Assembly: GCF_024732245.1 (NCBI RefSeq)
Contig: NZ_CP093845.1
Coordinates: forward strand, 2,418,001-2,482,000
DNA from: Dietzia sp. B32
Lineage (GTDB): Bacteria > Actinomycetota > Actinomycetes > Mycobacteriales > Mycobacteriaceae
Length of the DNA: 64,000 nucleotides
Direction: 5' to 3'
Shown here: one piece after another, positions 24,193-33,304 of the stretch
Layout: each line of letters begins with the position of its first letter
How positions within the stretch are numbered: the stretch's first letter is position 1
Position numbers and translations under genes: made by a program
Notes under the pieces: model-generated
Seen by the model: the letters and a program-made list of their open reading frames with translations, nothing else
Told to the model about the DNA's origin: nothing
Databases searched by the model: none

Positions 24193-25853
24193 CTCCCGCG
24201 ACACAGGAATACGACGCGGTCGTCGTCGGCGCCGGGATCTCCGGCCTGTACGCCGTCCACACCCTCCGCAAGCGCGGGATGTTCGTACTCGGCATCGAGT
24301 CCGCCGCCGGCGTGGGCGGCACCTGGTATCACAACCGGTACCCGGGGGCCCGCTGCGATGTCGAGAGCATCGACTACTCGTACTCCTTCGACGAGGACCT
24401 CCAGCAGGAGTGGACCTGGTCCGAGCGCTTCGCCACCCAGCCGGAGCTGCTGGCCTACCTGGAGCACGTCGCCGAGCGGCACGACCTGGCCCGGTCCTTC
24501 GACTTCCTCACCCGGGTCATCGCGGCCGAGTACGACGAGGCCGCGGCCACGTGGACCGTCCGGACGGATACCGGCAGGACGGTGACCGCACGGTTCTGCA
24601 TCATGGCCACCGGCGTACTCTCCGCCACCAACCGTCCAGAGATCCCCGGCCGGGACGCCTTCACCGGCGAGAGCTACCACACCGGCGAGTGGCCGCACGA
24701 GCCCGTCGACTTCACGGGCAAGCGCGTCGCGGTGATCGGCACCGGCTCGTCGGGCATCCAGTCCATCCCCGTGATCGCCGAGACCGCCGCCCACGTGGTG
24801 GTCTACCAGCGCAGCCCCAACTACTCGATCCCGGCCGGCAACCGTCCGCTGACCCCGGAGCAGATCGCCGAGGTCAAAGCGACCTACCCGGAGCGGCGCC
24901 GCAAGGCGCGGCTCAGCGGGGGCGGGACCCCGTTCACGCCGTACCCCAAGGGTGCGATGGAGGTCGACGACGACGAGCGCCAGCGCATCTTCGACGAGTG
25001 GTGGCACCGCGGGGGATACCTCTTCGCCAAGGCCTTCCCGGACCAGACGGTCAACATGGCCGCCAACGACGCCGCGCGCGAGTACGTCGAGGCCAGGATC
25101 CGGCAGATGGTCGAGGATCCGGACCTCGCCGACCAGCTCATCCCCACGGACCACCCGATCGGGACCAAGCGCATCGTCACCGACAGCGGGTACTTCACCA
25201 CGTTCAACCGGGACAACGTCAGCCTGGTCAACCTGCGGCGCACCCCGATCGAGGAGATCACCGAGACCGGGATCCGCACGACCGACGGCGAGCGCGAGCT
25301 CGACATGATCGTCTTCGCCACGGGCTTCGACGCCATGACCGGCGCGCTGTCGCGCATCGACATCCGGGGACGCGACGGCCGCGAGCTCCGCGAGGCGTGG
25401 GCCGCCGGGCCCAGGACCCACCTCGGCCTGATGGTCGACGGGTTCCCGAACATGTTCATGATGGTCGGCCCGGGCAGCCCGAGCGTCCTGGCCAACATGG
25501 TCCTGGGCGCCGAGCAGCAGATGGACTGGATCGCGGCGTGCCTGGACCACCTCCGGGGCCGTGGCGGGGTGGCGATCGAACCCACCCCCGAGGCCGTGGA
25601 CGAGTGGGTCGCCGAGTGCTCGGCCAAGGCGGCCGGGACCCTGTTCCCCAGCGCGAACTCCTGGTACATGGGGGCCAACATCCCCGGCAAGCCCCGGGTG
25701 TTCATGCCGTACATCGGCGGGTTCGCCGCCTACGGGCAGATCCTCGACGAGGTCGCCCGCGACGGCTACCGGGGGATGGTCATCACGGCGGCGGACGGCC
25801 CCACCGGGAGCGGCTCGAAGCAGGACGCGCTCGTCGGACACGGGGAGCGCTGA
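24189..25853 (+). CDS. Type I Baeyer-Villiger monooxygenase (cyclic-ketone/steroid class)
   Basis: 554 aa from the ATG at 24189 (ATGA overlap with hsaC). FAD motif GAGISG at 14-19, BVMO fingerprint FTGESYHTGEWP at 158-169, NADPH motif GTGSSG at 184-189; SGYFTTFNRDNV and FATGFDAMTG also fit. Length and motifs are those of the cyclohexanone/steroid monooxygenase group. The reaction inserts oxygen next to a ketone to give an ester or lactone. The next gene encodes an esterase-like hydrolase that could open that lactone. A D-ring or side-chain ketone is a plausible target. Confidence 0.92.
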   Translation: MTPATQEYDAVVVGAGISGLYAVHTLRKRGMFVLGIESAAGVGGTWYHNRYPGARCDVESIDYSYSFDEDLQQEWTWSERFATQPELLAYLEHVAERHDLARSFDFLTRVIAAEYDEAAATWTVRTDTGRTVTARFCIMATGVLSATNRPEIPGRDAFTGESYHTGEWPHEPVDFTGKRVAVIGTGSSGIQSIPVIAETAAHVVVYQRSPNYSIPAGNRPLTPEQIAEVKATYPERRRKARLSGGGTPFTPYPKGAMEVDDDERQRIFDEWWHRGGYLFAKAFPDQTVNMAANDAAREYVEARIRQMVEDPDLADQLIPTDHPIGTKRIVTDSGYFTTFNRDNVSLVNLRRTPIEEITETGIRTTDGERELDMIVFATGFDAMTGALSRIDIRGRDGRELREAWAAGPRTHLGLMVDGFPNMFMMVGPGSPSVLANMVLGAEQQMDWIAACLDHLRGRGGVAIEPTPEAVDEWVAECSAKAAGTLFPSANSWYMGANIPGKPRVFMPYIGGFAAYGQILDEVARDGYRGMVITAADGPTGSGSKQDALVGHGER

Positions 25854-25854
25854 C

Positions 25855-26823
25855 ATGGCCGGAGACCGCCGTACCGACCTGCACCCCGACGTGGAGCAGA
25901 TGCTCGCCACCCTGGAGGCGGGCTTCCCCGACGTCACGCAGCACTCACCGGCCGAGCTGCGCGAGCTGATCGCCTCGCGCCGGGCCCCCCTGCAGCGACA
26001 GCCGGACATGCTCGCCGTCGTCGACCTCGTGATCGACGGGCCCGGCGGCGACCTGGCGCTGCGCGTCTACACCCCGCACGCCGCCTCCCCCTCGTCCACG
26101 GACGCTCCGCTCGACGTGATCGTCTTCGCCCACGGCGGCGGCTTCGTGTTCTGCGACCTGGACTCGCACGACGAGTTCTGCCGGTCGATGGCCGAGGCCC
26201 TGTCCGTGGTGGTCGTGGCGGTGGACTACCGGCTGGCGCCGGAGCACCCGGCGCCCGCGGCCATGGAGGACGTCTACGCGGCCGTGTGCTGGGCGAGTGA
26301 GCGGGTCTCCGAGCACGGCGGCGACCCCGCCCGCATCGCCGTGGCCGGCGACAGCGCCGGCGGCAACCTCGCCACCACGGTGTGCCTGGCCGCCCGCCGG
26401 CGCGGCGGCCCGGAGATCCTCGCGCAGATCCTGCTCTACCCCGTGATCGACGACGACTTCGAGACGGAGTCCTACCGCCGCTACGGGGTCGGGTACTACA
26501 ACACCACCACGGCCATGCGCTGGTACTGGGAGCAGTACGCACCGGGCGGCAGCAGCAGCGAACTCGTGATCCCCACCCGGGCGGAGTCACTCGCGGGCCT
26601 GCCGCCCGCCCTCGTGGCGACCGCCGAGCTCGACCCGCCGTGCACGTCGGGCGAGTCCTACGCCCGGCGTCTCGCCGAGGACGGCGTCCCGGTGCTCACG
26701 CACCGTTTCGACGGGCTGTTCCACGGGTTCCTCACGTTCCCGTCGCTCTCTCTGACCGGGCCGGCGCGCGAGGAGCTGTGGACGCTCATGCGCCGCGTGC
26801 TGGACGGGGAGGTGACGTCGTGA
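25855..26823 (+). CDS. Alpha/beta hydrolase (lipase/esterase, HSL family)
   Basis: 322 aa. Oxyanion motif HGGG at 93-96, DYRLAPEHPAP, nucleophile GDSAGG (Ser167) and C-terminal GLFHGFL supplying the His. It starts 1 bp after the BVMO stop and ends by GTGA overlap with the next SDR gene. Placed directly after a Baeyer-Villiger enzyme, ester or lactone hydrolysis of its product is the natural reading. It is a paralogue of the hydrolase at 13364 but in a different transcription unit. Confidence 0.9.
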   Translation: MAGDRRTDLHPDVEQMLATLEAGFPDVTQHSPAELRELIASRRAPLQRQPDMLAVVDLVIDGPGGDLALRVYTPHAASPSSTDAPLDVIVFAHGGGFVFCDLDSHDEFCRSMAEALSVVVVAVDYRLAPEHPAPAAMEDVYAAVCWASERVSEHGGDPARIAVAGDSAGGNLATTVCLAARRRGGPEILAQILLYPVIDDDFETESYRRYGVGYYNTTTAMRWYWEQYAPGGSSSELVIPTRAESLAGLPPALVATAELDPPCTSGESYARRLAEDGVPVLTHRFDGLFHGFLTFPSLSLTGPAREELWTLMRRVLDGEVTS

Positions 26824-27722
26824 CGGGCCGGTTGGACGGACGCGTCGCCCTGGTCACCGGCAGCAGCCGGGGGATCGGTCGCGGGATCGCCCGGCGCCTG
26901 GCCGCCGAGGGCGCCACCGTGGTGGTCACCGCGCGGTCCATGACGCCGTCGGCCTCGATCCGCGACGGCCGCGAGCAGGTGATCGGCGGTTCGCTCGCCG
27001 AGACCGTCGACCTCATCACCGCCGCCGGCGGCCGTGCCCTGGCGATCCCGGCGGACCTCGAGGACCCCGCGCAGCGCGACGGACTGGTCGACGCCGTGAT
27101 CGAGCAGGCCGGGGCGCTGGACATCCTGGTCAACAACGCCGGGTTCGCCGACTACTCGCCCATCGAGACGATGGGCATCGACACCTTCGAGCGCACGGTC
27201 GAGCACTATCTGCGGGTCCCGTTCCTGCTCACGCAGAAGGCGCTGCCGCACATGCGCGCGGCCGGCCGGGGCTGGATCGTCAACATCGGGTCGAGCACCG
27301 GGCTCCCGCCGATCCGACCCTTCCGCGAGTACAACAAGACCTCGGGCGACGTGGTGTACGCCTCCGTCAAGGCCGCCCTGCACCGGTTCACCCAAGGGCT
27401 GGCCGCCGAGGTGATGGACGACGGGATCTGCGTGAACGCCGTGGGGCCGTCGACCGCCATCCGCACGCCCGGGGCCGACGACCTGCTCCCCGAGGGGTAC
27501 GAGGCCGAGCCGGTCGAGTACCTGGCCCAGACCGTGCTGGAGATGTGCACCGGATCGCCCGCCGAGCGGACGGGCCTGGTCACCTTCAGCCTGCACTACC
27601 CCTGGTCGCAGGAGGTGCCGGTGTACGACCTGGCCGGGACGACCGAGCTGCCGCGGCTGGAGCCGCCGCAGTGGTGCAACCCCCACATCGCACCGGCGGG
27701 GATCGACAGGTGGCGACGATGA
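26820..27722 (+). CDS. Short-chain dehydrogenase/reductase 1
   Basis: 300 aa from a GTG at 26820 overlapping the preceding stop. Cofactor motif TGSSRGIG at 13-20, NNAG at 105-108, catalytic Ser around 158-160, Y180-x3-K184. A long C-terminal tail (LEPPQWCNPHIAP) exceeds the usual 250-residue SDR and includes an HYPWSQEV-like segment; its role is unknown. It probably oxidises or reduces a hydroxyl/keto group of a pathway intermediate. Confidence 0.9.
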   Translation: MTGRLDGRVALVTGSSRGIGRGIARRLAAEGATVVVTARSMTPSASIRDGREQVIGGSLAETVDLITAAGGRALAIPADLEDPAQRDGLVDAVIEQAGALDILVNNAGFADYSPIETMGIDTFERTVEHYLRVPFLLTQKALPHMRAAGRGWIVNIGSSTGLPPIRPFREYNKTSGDVVYASVKAALHRFTQGLAAEVMDDGICVNAVGPSTAIRTPGADDLLPEGYEAEPVEYLAQTVLEMCTGSPAERTGLVTFSLHYPWSQEVPVYDLAGTTELPRLEPPQWCNPHIAPAGIDRWRR

Positions 27723-28618
27723 ACGATGCGCACGCCGAGCTCGACGCCCGGACCCGGTTCGGTGGAGGTGTCGCCGTGGTCACCGGCTCGGCCGCCGGGG
27801 TGGGCGAGGGGCTGGTCCGGTACCTCGCGCAGATCGGCATGACGGCCGTCGTGGCGGACATCGATGTCGCCCGCGCCGAGCAGGTCGCCGAGTCGATCCG
27901 GGCCGGGGGAGGCCGCGCGGTGGCCCGCCACGTGGACGTGGCCGACCCCGGTTCCGTCGACGACCTGGCCGAGTGGGTCGTCACCGAACACGGGGGAGTG
28001 GACCTGCTCATCGCCAACGCCGGCGTCGAGTCGGCCGGACTGCTGTGGGAGATCGACCCGGAGCGCTGGCGCAGGGTGATGAACGTGAACGTCGACGGGG
28101 TCTTCCACTGCGTGCGGGCGTTCGTCCCCCGGATGATCGCCGCCGGCACCCCGTCCTGCGTGGCCACCGTGTCCTCGGTCGGCGGGATCAACAGCGTCGC
28201 CGTCCAGTCGCCGTACATCGTGAGCAAGTTCGCGGTGGAGGCCATGACGGAGGCGCTGCACCAGGACCTCGCCGTGGTCGGCGCGCCGATCCAGGTCAGC
28301 GTGCTCATCCCGCACTCGATCCGCAGTGAGATCTTCCGCGCCGCCAGGCGCGACGCCCCCACCGGGAACCCGGTGGCCAACGCCGTGTTCGACGCCATGC
28401 AGCGCGACAACGAGAGCACGGGTCTGGACCCGCTCGTCGCCGCCGAGCGCATGGTGGGGCAGCTCGCGCGCGGCGACTTCTGGATCCACTCCGACGACAG
28501 GCTGTGTACCGCGGCGCTCGAGCGCCGCGCCCGGCAGCTCCTCGACTCCTCCCCACCGGCAGACCCGCGCGCCATGCTCGACCGCATGGGCGTGCCGCTC
28601 CCGAAAGGCGTCCAATGA
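27719..28618 (+). CDS. Short-chain dehydrogenase/reductase 2
   Basis: 299 aa. Cofactor motif TGSAAGVG at 22-29, NAG at 100-102, S152/S153 and Y166-x3-K170. Asp in ADIDVA at the end of the second strand suggests preference for NAD. ATGA overlaps at both ends bind it to SDR1 and to the large BVMO. Substrate unknown; a secondary alcohol made or consumed around the two BVMO steps is likely. Confidence 0.9.
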   Translation: MNDAHAELDARTRFGGGVAVVTGSAAGVGEGLVRYLAQIGMTAVVADIDVARAEQVAESIRAGGGRAVARHVDVADPGSVDDLAEWVVTEHGGVDLLIANAGVESAGLLWEIDPERWRRVMNVNVDGVFHCVRAFVPRMIAAGTPSCVATVSSVGGINSVAVQSPYIVSKFAVEAMTEALHQDLAVVGAPIQVSVLIPHSIRSEIFRAARRDAPTGNPVANAVFDAMQRDNESTGLDPLVAAERMVGQLARGDFWIHSDDRLCTAALERRARQLLDSSPPADPRAMLDRMGVPLPKGVQ

Positions 28619-30591
28619 CCAGCACCACCTCCAGCCGTAGCGCCGGCGAGTCCACCCGGGACCAGGGCGGGACGGCCGCCGACGCAGCCCGCCTGCACGA
28701 GGCGATCGACACGTGCGACCCGGCGCCCCTGCTCATGTCGCTCGTCCATGTGACCGGGGACAGTGGGCTTCTGGACAGATTCGAATCGCGACTGGACTTT
28801 CCCGAACCCGGTAATCACTACAAGTCCGGAATCGCCCCGGTGTCGCCACCGGGCGAATACCCGGAGGACATGGTGGCAGAGATCCGGGCCCTTGCTCGTG
28901 AGGTCCTCGGGTCCGATATGCGAGACCGGCTCGGGACCCCCGATCCGGAGCTCTTCGGGCGCATGGCTCGCATCGCCACCGCGGAACGCGTCGATTCCGA
29001 GTTCCTGCCACTGTTGCGCGAACAGTCCGGCTTCGAGCCCGCCGTGCGCCGGGTTCCTGTGACCGTGGCGGCGCCGGCGGAGTTCTCCGTGATCGTGGTC
29101 GGCGCGGGGATCGTGGGAATCAATGCGGCGATCAAGCTCGGCGAGGCCGGCTTCACCTACCGGGTGTTCGAGGGCAGTGACGAGATCGGGGGCACCTGGT
29201 CCACCAACACCTATCCCGGTGCTGCTGTCGACACCCCGAGCCACTACTACTCCTACTCCTTCGAGTTGAACCCGAACTGGTCGAAGTACTACCCGCCGGG
29301 GCCCGAGTACCAGCGCTATCTGCGCGGGGTCGTCGAGTCGTACGGGATCGAGGAGAACATCGAGTTCAACACCCGTGTCGAGAGCATGACCTGGTGCGAG
29401 TCGGATCGTCAGTGGGTGGTGACCACCACGGGGCCGGACGGCACCCGGACGAGCCACCGCGCGTCGGCCGTGATCACCGCGCTCGGCATGCTCAATTCGC
29501 CCAACATCCCCGACGTCCCCGGATTGGAGGACTTCGCGGGTGAGGTCGTGCATACCGCCAGGTGGGGGAATGGTCCCGACCTCGACGGGAAGCGGGTGGT
29601 GGTCCTGGGAACCGGGTGCACCTCGGTGCAGTTGGTGGCGTCGATCGTCGATCGTGTCGGCTCTCTGGACGTCGTCATGCGGTCGCCCCATTGGGTAGTG
29701 CCGGAACGGACCGTGAAGAACGACGTCCCCGAGGGGCAGAAGTGGGCGCTCGCGCACATTCCACGTTTCCACGAGTGGTTCCGGCTGCGTTCGTACTGGT
29801 TTGCTTCTGACAACCTCTACCTCCTGGCCCGGATCGACCCGGAGTGGGCGAAGGACCACTTCTCCGCCTCCCCGGCCAACGAGATGGTCCTGCGTAACGC
29901 GATGAAGTACCTGCACGAGAGCTTCCCCGACAGGCCGGATCTCGTCACCAAGCTGACGCCGGAGTTCCGGCCCTACGGCAAGCGCATCGTCAAGGACCCC
30001 GGGTTCTTCCAGGCGCTCAAGCGGGAGAACGTCACCCTGCACCGGGCTTCGTTCGAGCGGGTCACCGCAGACGGGGTCGTCACGACGACAGGGGAGTTCA
30101 TCCCCGCGGACGTGATCATCTTCGCCACCGGTTTCCAACTCGAGTTCACCACCGGCATGACGATCACGGGGCGGCAGGGCCGCACTCTCGCGGACGAGTG
30201 GGACGGTGGGCAGGACCCTCGCGCCTACCTGGGGATCCAGGTCGCCGGGTTCCCCAACCTGTTCGTGACGTCCGGCCCGAACTCGGCGCCCAACCACGGG
30301 GCCGGACACAACCTGATGAGCGAAGAGCATGTTCATTACGTCATCGAGTGCCTCCAGTATCTGTTGGAGAACGGTCACGACGCCATGGACGTGAGGCCGG
30401 AGGCGATGGAGGAGTACAACCACCAAGTCGACGAGGAGCTCGACAAGACCGTGTGGATGCACCCGGGTGGAGGGGCCGGCGGGTACTACCGCAATGCGCA
30501 GGGGCGGTCCGTGGTGGCGTGTCCCTGGCGCCTGGTCGACTACTGGGAGATGCTGCGCCAACCCGCACCCGACGCACTGGAATTCCTGTGA
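28615..30591 (+). CDS. Large type I Baeyer-Villiger monooxygenase (HAPMO-like, extended N terminus)
   Basis: 658 aa. An N-terminal region of about 155 residues precedes the FAD motif GAGIVG (163-168), as in 4-hydroxyacetophenone monooxygenase-type enzymes. Fingerprint FAGEVVHTARW is at 307-317 (Gly follows Trp where Pro is usual) and the second dinucleotide motif GTGCTS at 332-337. SGPNSAPNHGAGHN near the C terminus is typical of this group. It starts by ATGA overlap with SDR2. It is the second BVMO in the operon and belongs to another subfamily, so it probably acts on a different ketone. Confidence 0.92.
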   Translation: MTSTTSSRSAGESTRDQGGTAADAARLHEAIDTCDPAPLLMSLVHVTGDSGLLDRFESRLDFPEPGNHYKSGIAPVSPPGEYPEDMVAEIRALAREVLGSDMRDRLGTPDPELFGRMARIATAERVDSEFLPLLREQSGFEPAVRRVPVTVAAPAEFSVIVVGAGIVGINAAIKLGEAGFTYRVFEGSDEIGGTWSTNTYPGAAVDTPSHYYSYSFELNPNWSKYYPPGPEYQRYLRGVVESYGIEENIEFNTRVESMTWCESDRQWVVTTTGPDGTRTSHRASAVITALGMLNSPNIPDVPGLEDFAGEVVHTARWGNGPDLDGKRVVVLGTGCTSVQLVASIVDRVGSLDVVMRSPHWVVPERTVKNDVPEGQKWALAHIPRFHEWFRLRSYWFASDNLYLLARIDPEWAKDHFSASPANEMVLRNAMKYLHESFPDRPDLVTKLTPEFRPYGKRIVKDPGFFQALKRENVTLHRASFERVTADGVVTTTGEFIPADVIIFATGFQLEFTTGMTITGRQGRTLADEWDGGQDPRAYLGIQVAGFPNLFVTSGPNSAPNHGAGHNLMSEEHVHYVIECLQYLLENGHDAMDVRPEAMEEYNHQVDEELDKTVWMHPGGGAGGYYRNAQGRSVVACPWRLVDYWEMLRQPAPDALEFL

Positions 30592-31490
30592 GTTCCGACG
30601 GGGCCGACACCACGACGTTCTCACTCCTCCGGACCGACCTGCGGGACGGCGTCCTGACCATCACCCTCGATCCGCCGAGCGCGCTCAACGCCTTCACCGT
30701 CGAGATGGGTACGGAACTCGTCAGAGCTTTCGAGGCCGCCAGTGCTGACGACGAGGTGGGAGCGGTCATCGTGACAGGGGCTGGACGTGCCTTCTGCGCG
30801 GGGATGGACCTGACAGCCGAGGGCAACGTCTTCGGTCTGGACGAAGGACTCCGGCCGGATATGGAGGACATGGTCTCCCGCCGCGAGGACCCGGAGGTGC
30901 AGAGCGGGGTGGCGGACTCCGGAGGCAAGGTGTCTCTCGCCGTGTACGCGTGCACGAAACCGGTGATCGCGGCGATCAACGGACCAGCCGTCGGCATCGG
31001 GGCCACCATGACGTTGCCGATGGATTTCCGCATCGCGTCCCGCTCGGCCCGGATCGGGTTCGTGTTCTCCCGTCTGGGGATAGTCCCGGAGGCGTGCTCC
31101 ACGTGGTTCCTCCCCCGACTTGTCGGGGTCAGCAGGGCTCTGGAGTGGTGCTTCTCCGGGGAGATCCTCACGGCAGATGAGGCCAGGGATGCGGGCCTGG
31201 TCCGAGACGTGGTGGACGACGACGAGCTGCTCGACACCGCGCACAGACTCGCGAGGAAGGTGTCCAGCGGGAAATCCAGGGTCGGGATAGCTCTGACCCG
31301 CCAGATGATCTATCGCAACAGTGCCGAGCGGAGCCCTTCGGCCGCTCATTCGGTGGAGTCGCTCGCCGTGTTCTACACGTCGATCGGAGACGGGAAGGAA
31401 GGTGTCCAGGCCTTTCTGGAGAAGCGGGAACCCGCGTTCAGATCTTCGGTGCCCGAGGACCTTCCCCCGTTCTACCCGTGGCAACGCTGA
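30588..31490 (+). CDS. Enoyl-CoA hydratase/isomerase family protein
   Basis: 300 aa from a GTG at 30588 (GTGA overlap with the BVMO). Crotonase motifs PSALNAFT, GAGRAFCAGMDL (oxyanion hole) and KPVIAAINGPAVGIGATM, then RLGIVPEACSTWFLP with Glu in the active-site position. The family hydrates or isomerises CoA thioesters. A roughly 20-residue insert after the oxyanion motif (EGLRPDMEDMVSRRED) is longer than in FadB-type enzymes. It works with the adjacent acyl-CoA ligase and dehydrogenase in side-chain or ring-remnant beta-oxidation. Confidence 0.9.
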   Translation: MSSDGADTTTFSLLRTDLRDGVLTITLDPPSALNAFTVEMGTELVRAFEAASADDEVGAVIVTGAGRAFCAGMDLTAEGNVFGLDEGLRPDMEDMVSRREDPEVQSGVADSGGKVSLAVYACTKPVIAAINGPAVGIGATMTLPMDFRIASRSARIGFVFSRLGIVPEACSTWFLPRLVGVSRALEWCFSGEILTADEARDAGLVRDVVDDDELLDTAHRLARKVSSGKSRVGIALTRQMIYRNSAERSPSAAHSVESLAVFYTSIGDGKEGVQAFLEKREPAFRSSVPEDLPPFYPWQR

Positions 31491-31512
31491 GGACGTCCGG
31501 GGGAGCACATCC

Positions 31513-33213
31513 GTGAGACACACGAGAATGGACGGTGGAATGGAATACGCGCCACGACATGTCGACGTCGCGGAGACCCCGTGGGAGTGCTTCTATCCGT
31601 CGTCCGTCACATCAGACCTGGTGGTCGATCACCCCAGCGTGCTCGCCGCGTGGGAACGGCAGGTGCGCTCCCGGCCGGAGGCGGCCTCGGTGCACTACTT
31701 CGACCACACCCTGTCGGTCGGTGACATCGATGCGATGGCCGGCGCGCTCGCCACCACGCTCACCGAGAACGGCATCGGGCACGGCGAGAGGATCGCCGTC
31801 TACCTGCAGAACGACCCTCAGTGGCTGATCACACTGCTTGCGGCCTGGAAGCTCGGCGCGATCCCCGTCGCGGTCAATCCGATGCTCCGTGCCGCCGAAC
31901 TCAAGCAGATACTCGAGGATTCCGGCGCTACCGCCATCGTCTGTCTGGACGGCCTTCACGGGATCGTCGAGGAGGTCCGGGGTGAGTCGGGGCTCCGCGT
32001 GGTCATCACCACTCATCCGTTGGACGCGACGCCGGGCGCCCGGATCCCCCGGGCGTTCGAGCGGCTGATGGACCCGCCCAGAGATTGTCCGGATTCGATT
32101 CGGTGGTCGCGAGCGGTCGAGGCGGAGCCGTTCATACGGGCGGAAGGCGCCCAGCAGGACGTGGCATGTCTCACCTACACGTCCGGGACGACGGGACGGT
32201 CCAAGGGCGCGATCAACACCCACTCGGCGGTTCTGCACAACGCCACCGTCTACAGCCGCTGGTGGGATCTCACACCGACGGCCGACGTCGCGCTCGTCCT
32301 GGCGCCCCTGTTCCACATCACCGGTCTCGTCGCAGGTCTGGGGGTCCACATCGTCAGTGGCGCCCCGATCGTCCTGATGCACCGTTTCGACGCGGAAGAG
32401 ACCCTTCGAGCGATCGACCGCCACCGCGCGACGTTCATGACCGGGGCCAGCACCGCGTTCATCGCCCTGAGTACGCATCCCGCGCTCGATGAGGTCGACG
32501 TGTCCTCGCTCGTCAAGACTCCGTCCGGAGGGGCGGCGGTGGCCCAATCGCTCGTCGACCGGGTTCAGGCCGCCACCGGGTGGGTCCTACGCGGGGCCTA
32601 CGGCATGACCGAGACCGCCTCCCCCACCCACCTCGGACCCCCGGACATCGATCCGCCCGTCGATCCGGATTCCGGAGCCCTCTCGGTCGGGGTCCCCGTT
32701 CCCGGCGCCCGCATCCGCATCGTCGATCCGTCCACCGGCGCCCCACTGCCCCCCGGAGAGGTCGGGGAGATCGTGGTCGCCGGCCCCATGGTGATCCCCG
32801 GCTACTGGGGGCTCCCCCGGGAAACGGCACAGTCCATTCGTGACGGGTGGCTCCACACGGGCGATATCGGAAAGCTCACCGCTGATGGTTGGTTGTTCAT
32901 GATCGACAGGATCAAGGACCTGATCAACACGGGTGGTTACAAGGTTGTGCCCCGGGATGTGGAAGACGTCCTGTACGCACATCCGGAGGTGCGGGAGGCC
33001 TGTGTCGTCGGCGTGCCCGACGCCTATCGGGGTGAGGCGGTGCGTGCCTACGTGTCGCTCATGCCGGGGTCCGCGGTGACGCCCGATGCGCTCCGGGACT
33101 TCTGCCGAGAGCGCATGGCCGCGTACAGGTGCCCACGATCGGTGGTCGTGCTCGACGAACTACCGAAGAACGCCAACGGGAAGCTGTTGCGACGGGAACT
33201 GCGCGCACGCTGA
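31513..33213 (+). CDS. Acyl-CoA synthetase (FadD-like AMP-forming ligase)
   Basis: 566 aa from a GTG at 31513 with GGGGGAG upstream; in-frame ATGs at 31528 and 31540 are alternatives. AMP-binding P-loop TYTSGTTGRSKG at 221-232, then GAYGMTE, HTGDIG, DRIKDLINTGGYKV and the C-terminal catalytic Lys in NANGKLLR. It activates a carboxylic acid as acyl-CoA. In this operon the acid could come from BVMO-hydrolase cleavage or from the acid released by HsaD-type hydrolysis. Confidence 0.92.
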   Translation: MRHTRMDGGMEYAPRHVDVAETPWECFYPSSVTSDLVVDHPSVLAAWERQVRSRPEAASVHYFDHTLSVGDIDAMAGALATTLTENGIGHGERIAVYLQNDPQWLITLLAAWKLGAIPVAVNPMLRAAELKQILEDSGATAIVCLDGLHGIVEEVRGESGLRVVITTHPLDATPGARIPRAFERLMDPPRDCPDSIRWSRAVEAEPFIRAEGAQQDVACLTYTSGTTGRSKGAINTHSAVLHNATVYSRWWDLTPTADVALVLAPLFHITGLVAGLGVHIVSGAPIVLMHRFDAEETLRAIDRHRATFMTGASTAFIALSTHPALDEVDVSSLVKTPSGGAAVAQSLVDRVQAATGWVLRGAYGMTETASPTHLGPPDIDPPVDPDSGALSVGVPVPGARIRIVDPSTGAPLPPGEVGEIVVAGPMVIPGYWGLPRETAQSIRDGWLHTGDIGKLTADGWLFMIDRIKDLINTGGYKVVPRDVEDVLYAHPEVREACVVGVPDAYRGEAVRAYVSLMPGSAVTPDALRDFCRERMAAYRCPRSVVVLDELPKNANGKLLRRELRAR

Positions 33214-33304
33214 CAAACGACATTCCCCGCCCTGTCATCAGTGATCCGCTCGCCGGTGATCGGTGTGGCATGGCGGCCCACATCACTTCGAGAGAGAAGG
33301 CACT

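Noticed and set aside
27586-30624. 1012-codon minus-strand open frame
   Set aside because: It lies antisense to two clear SDR/BVMO genes and has the Arg/His/Asp-rich composition of a shadow frame.
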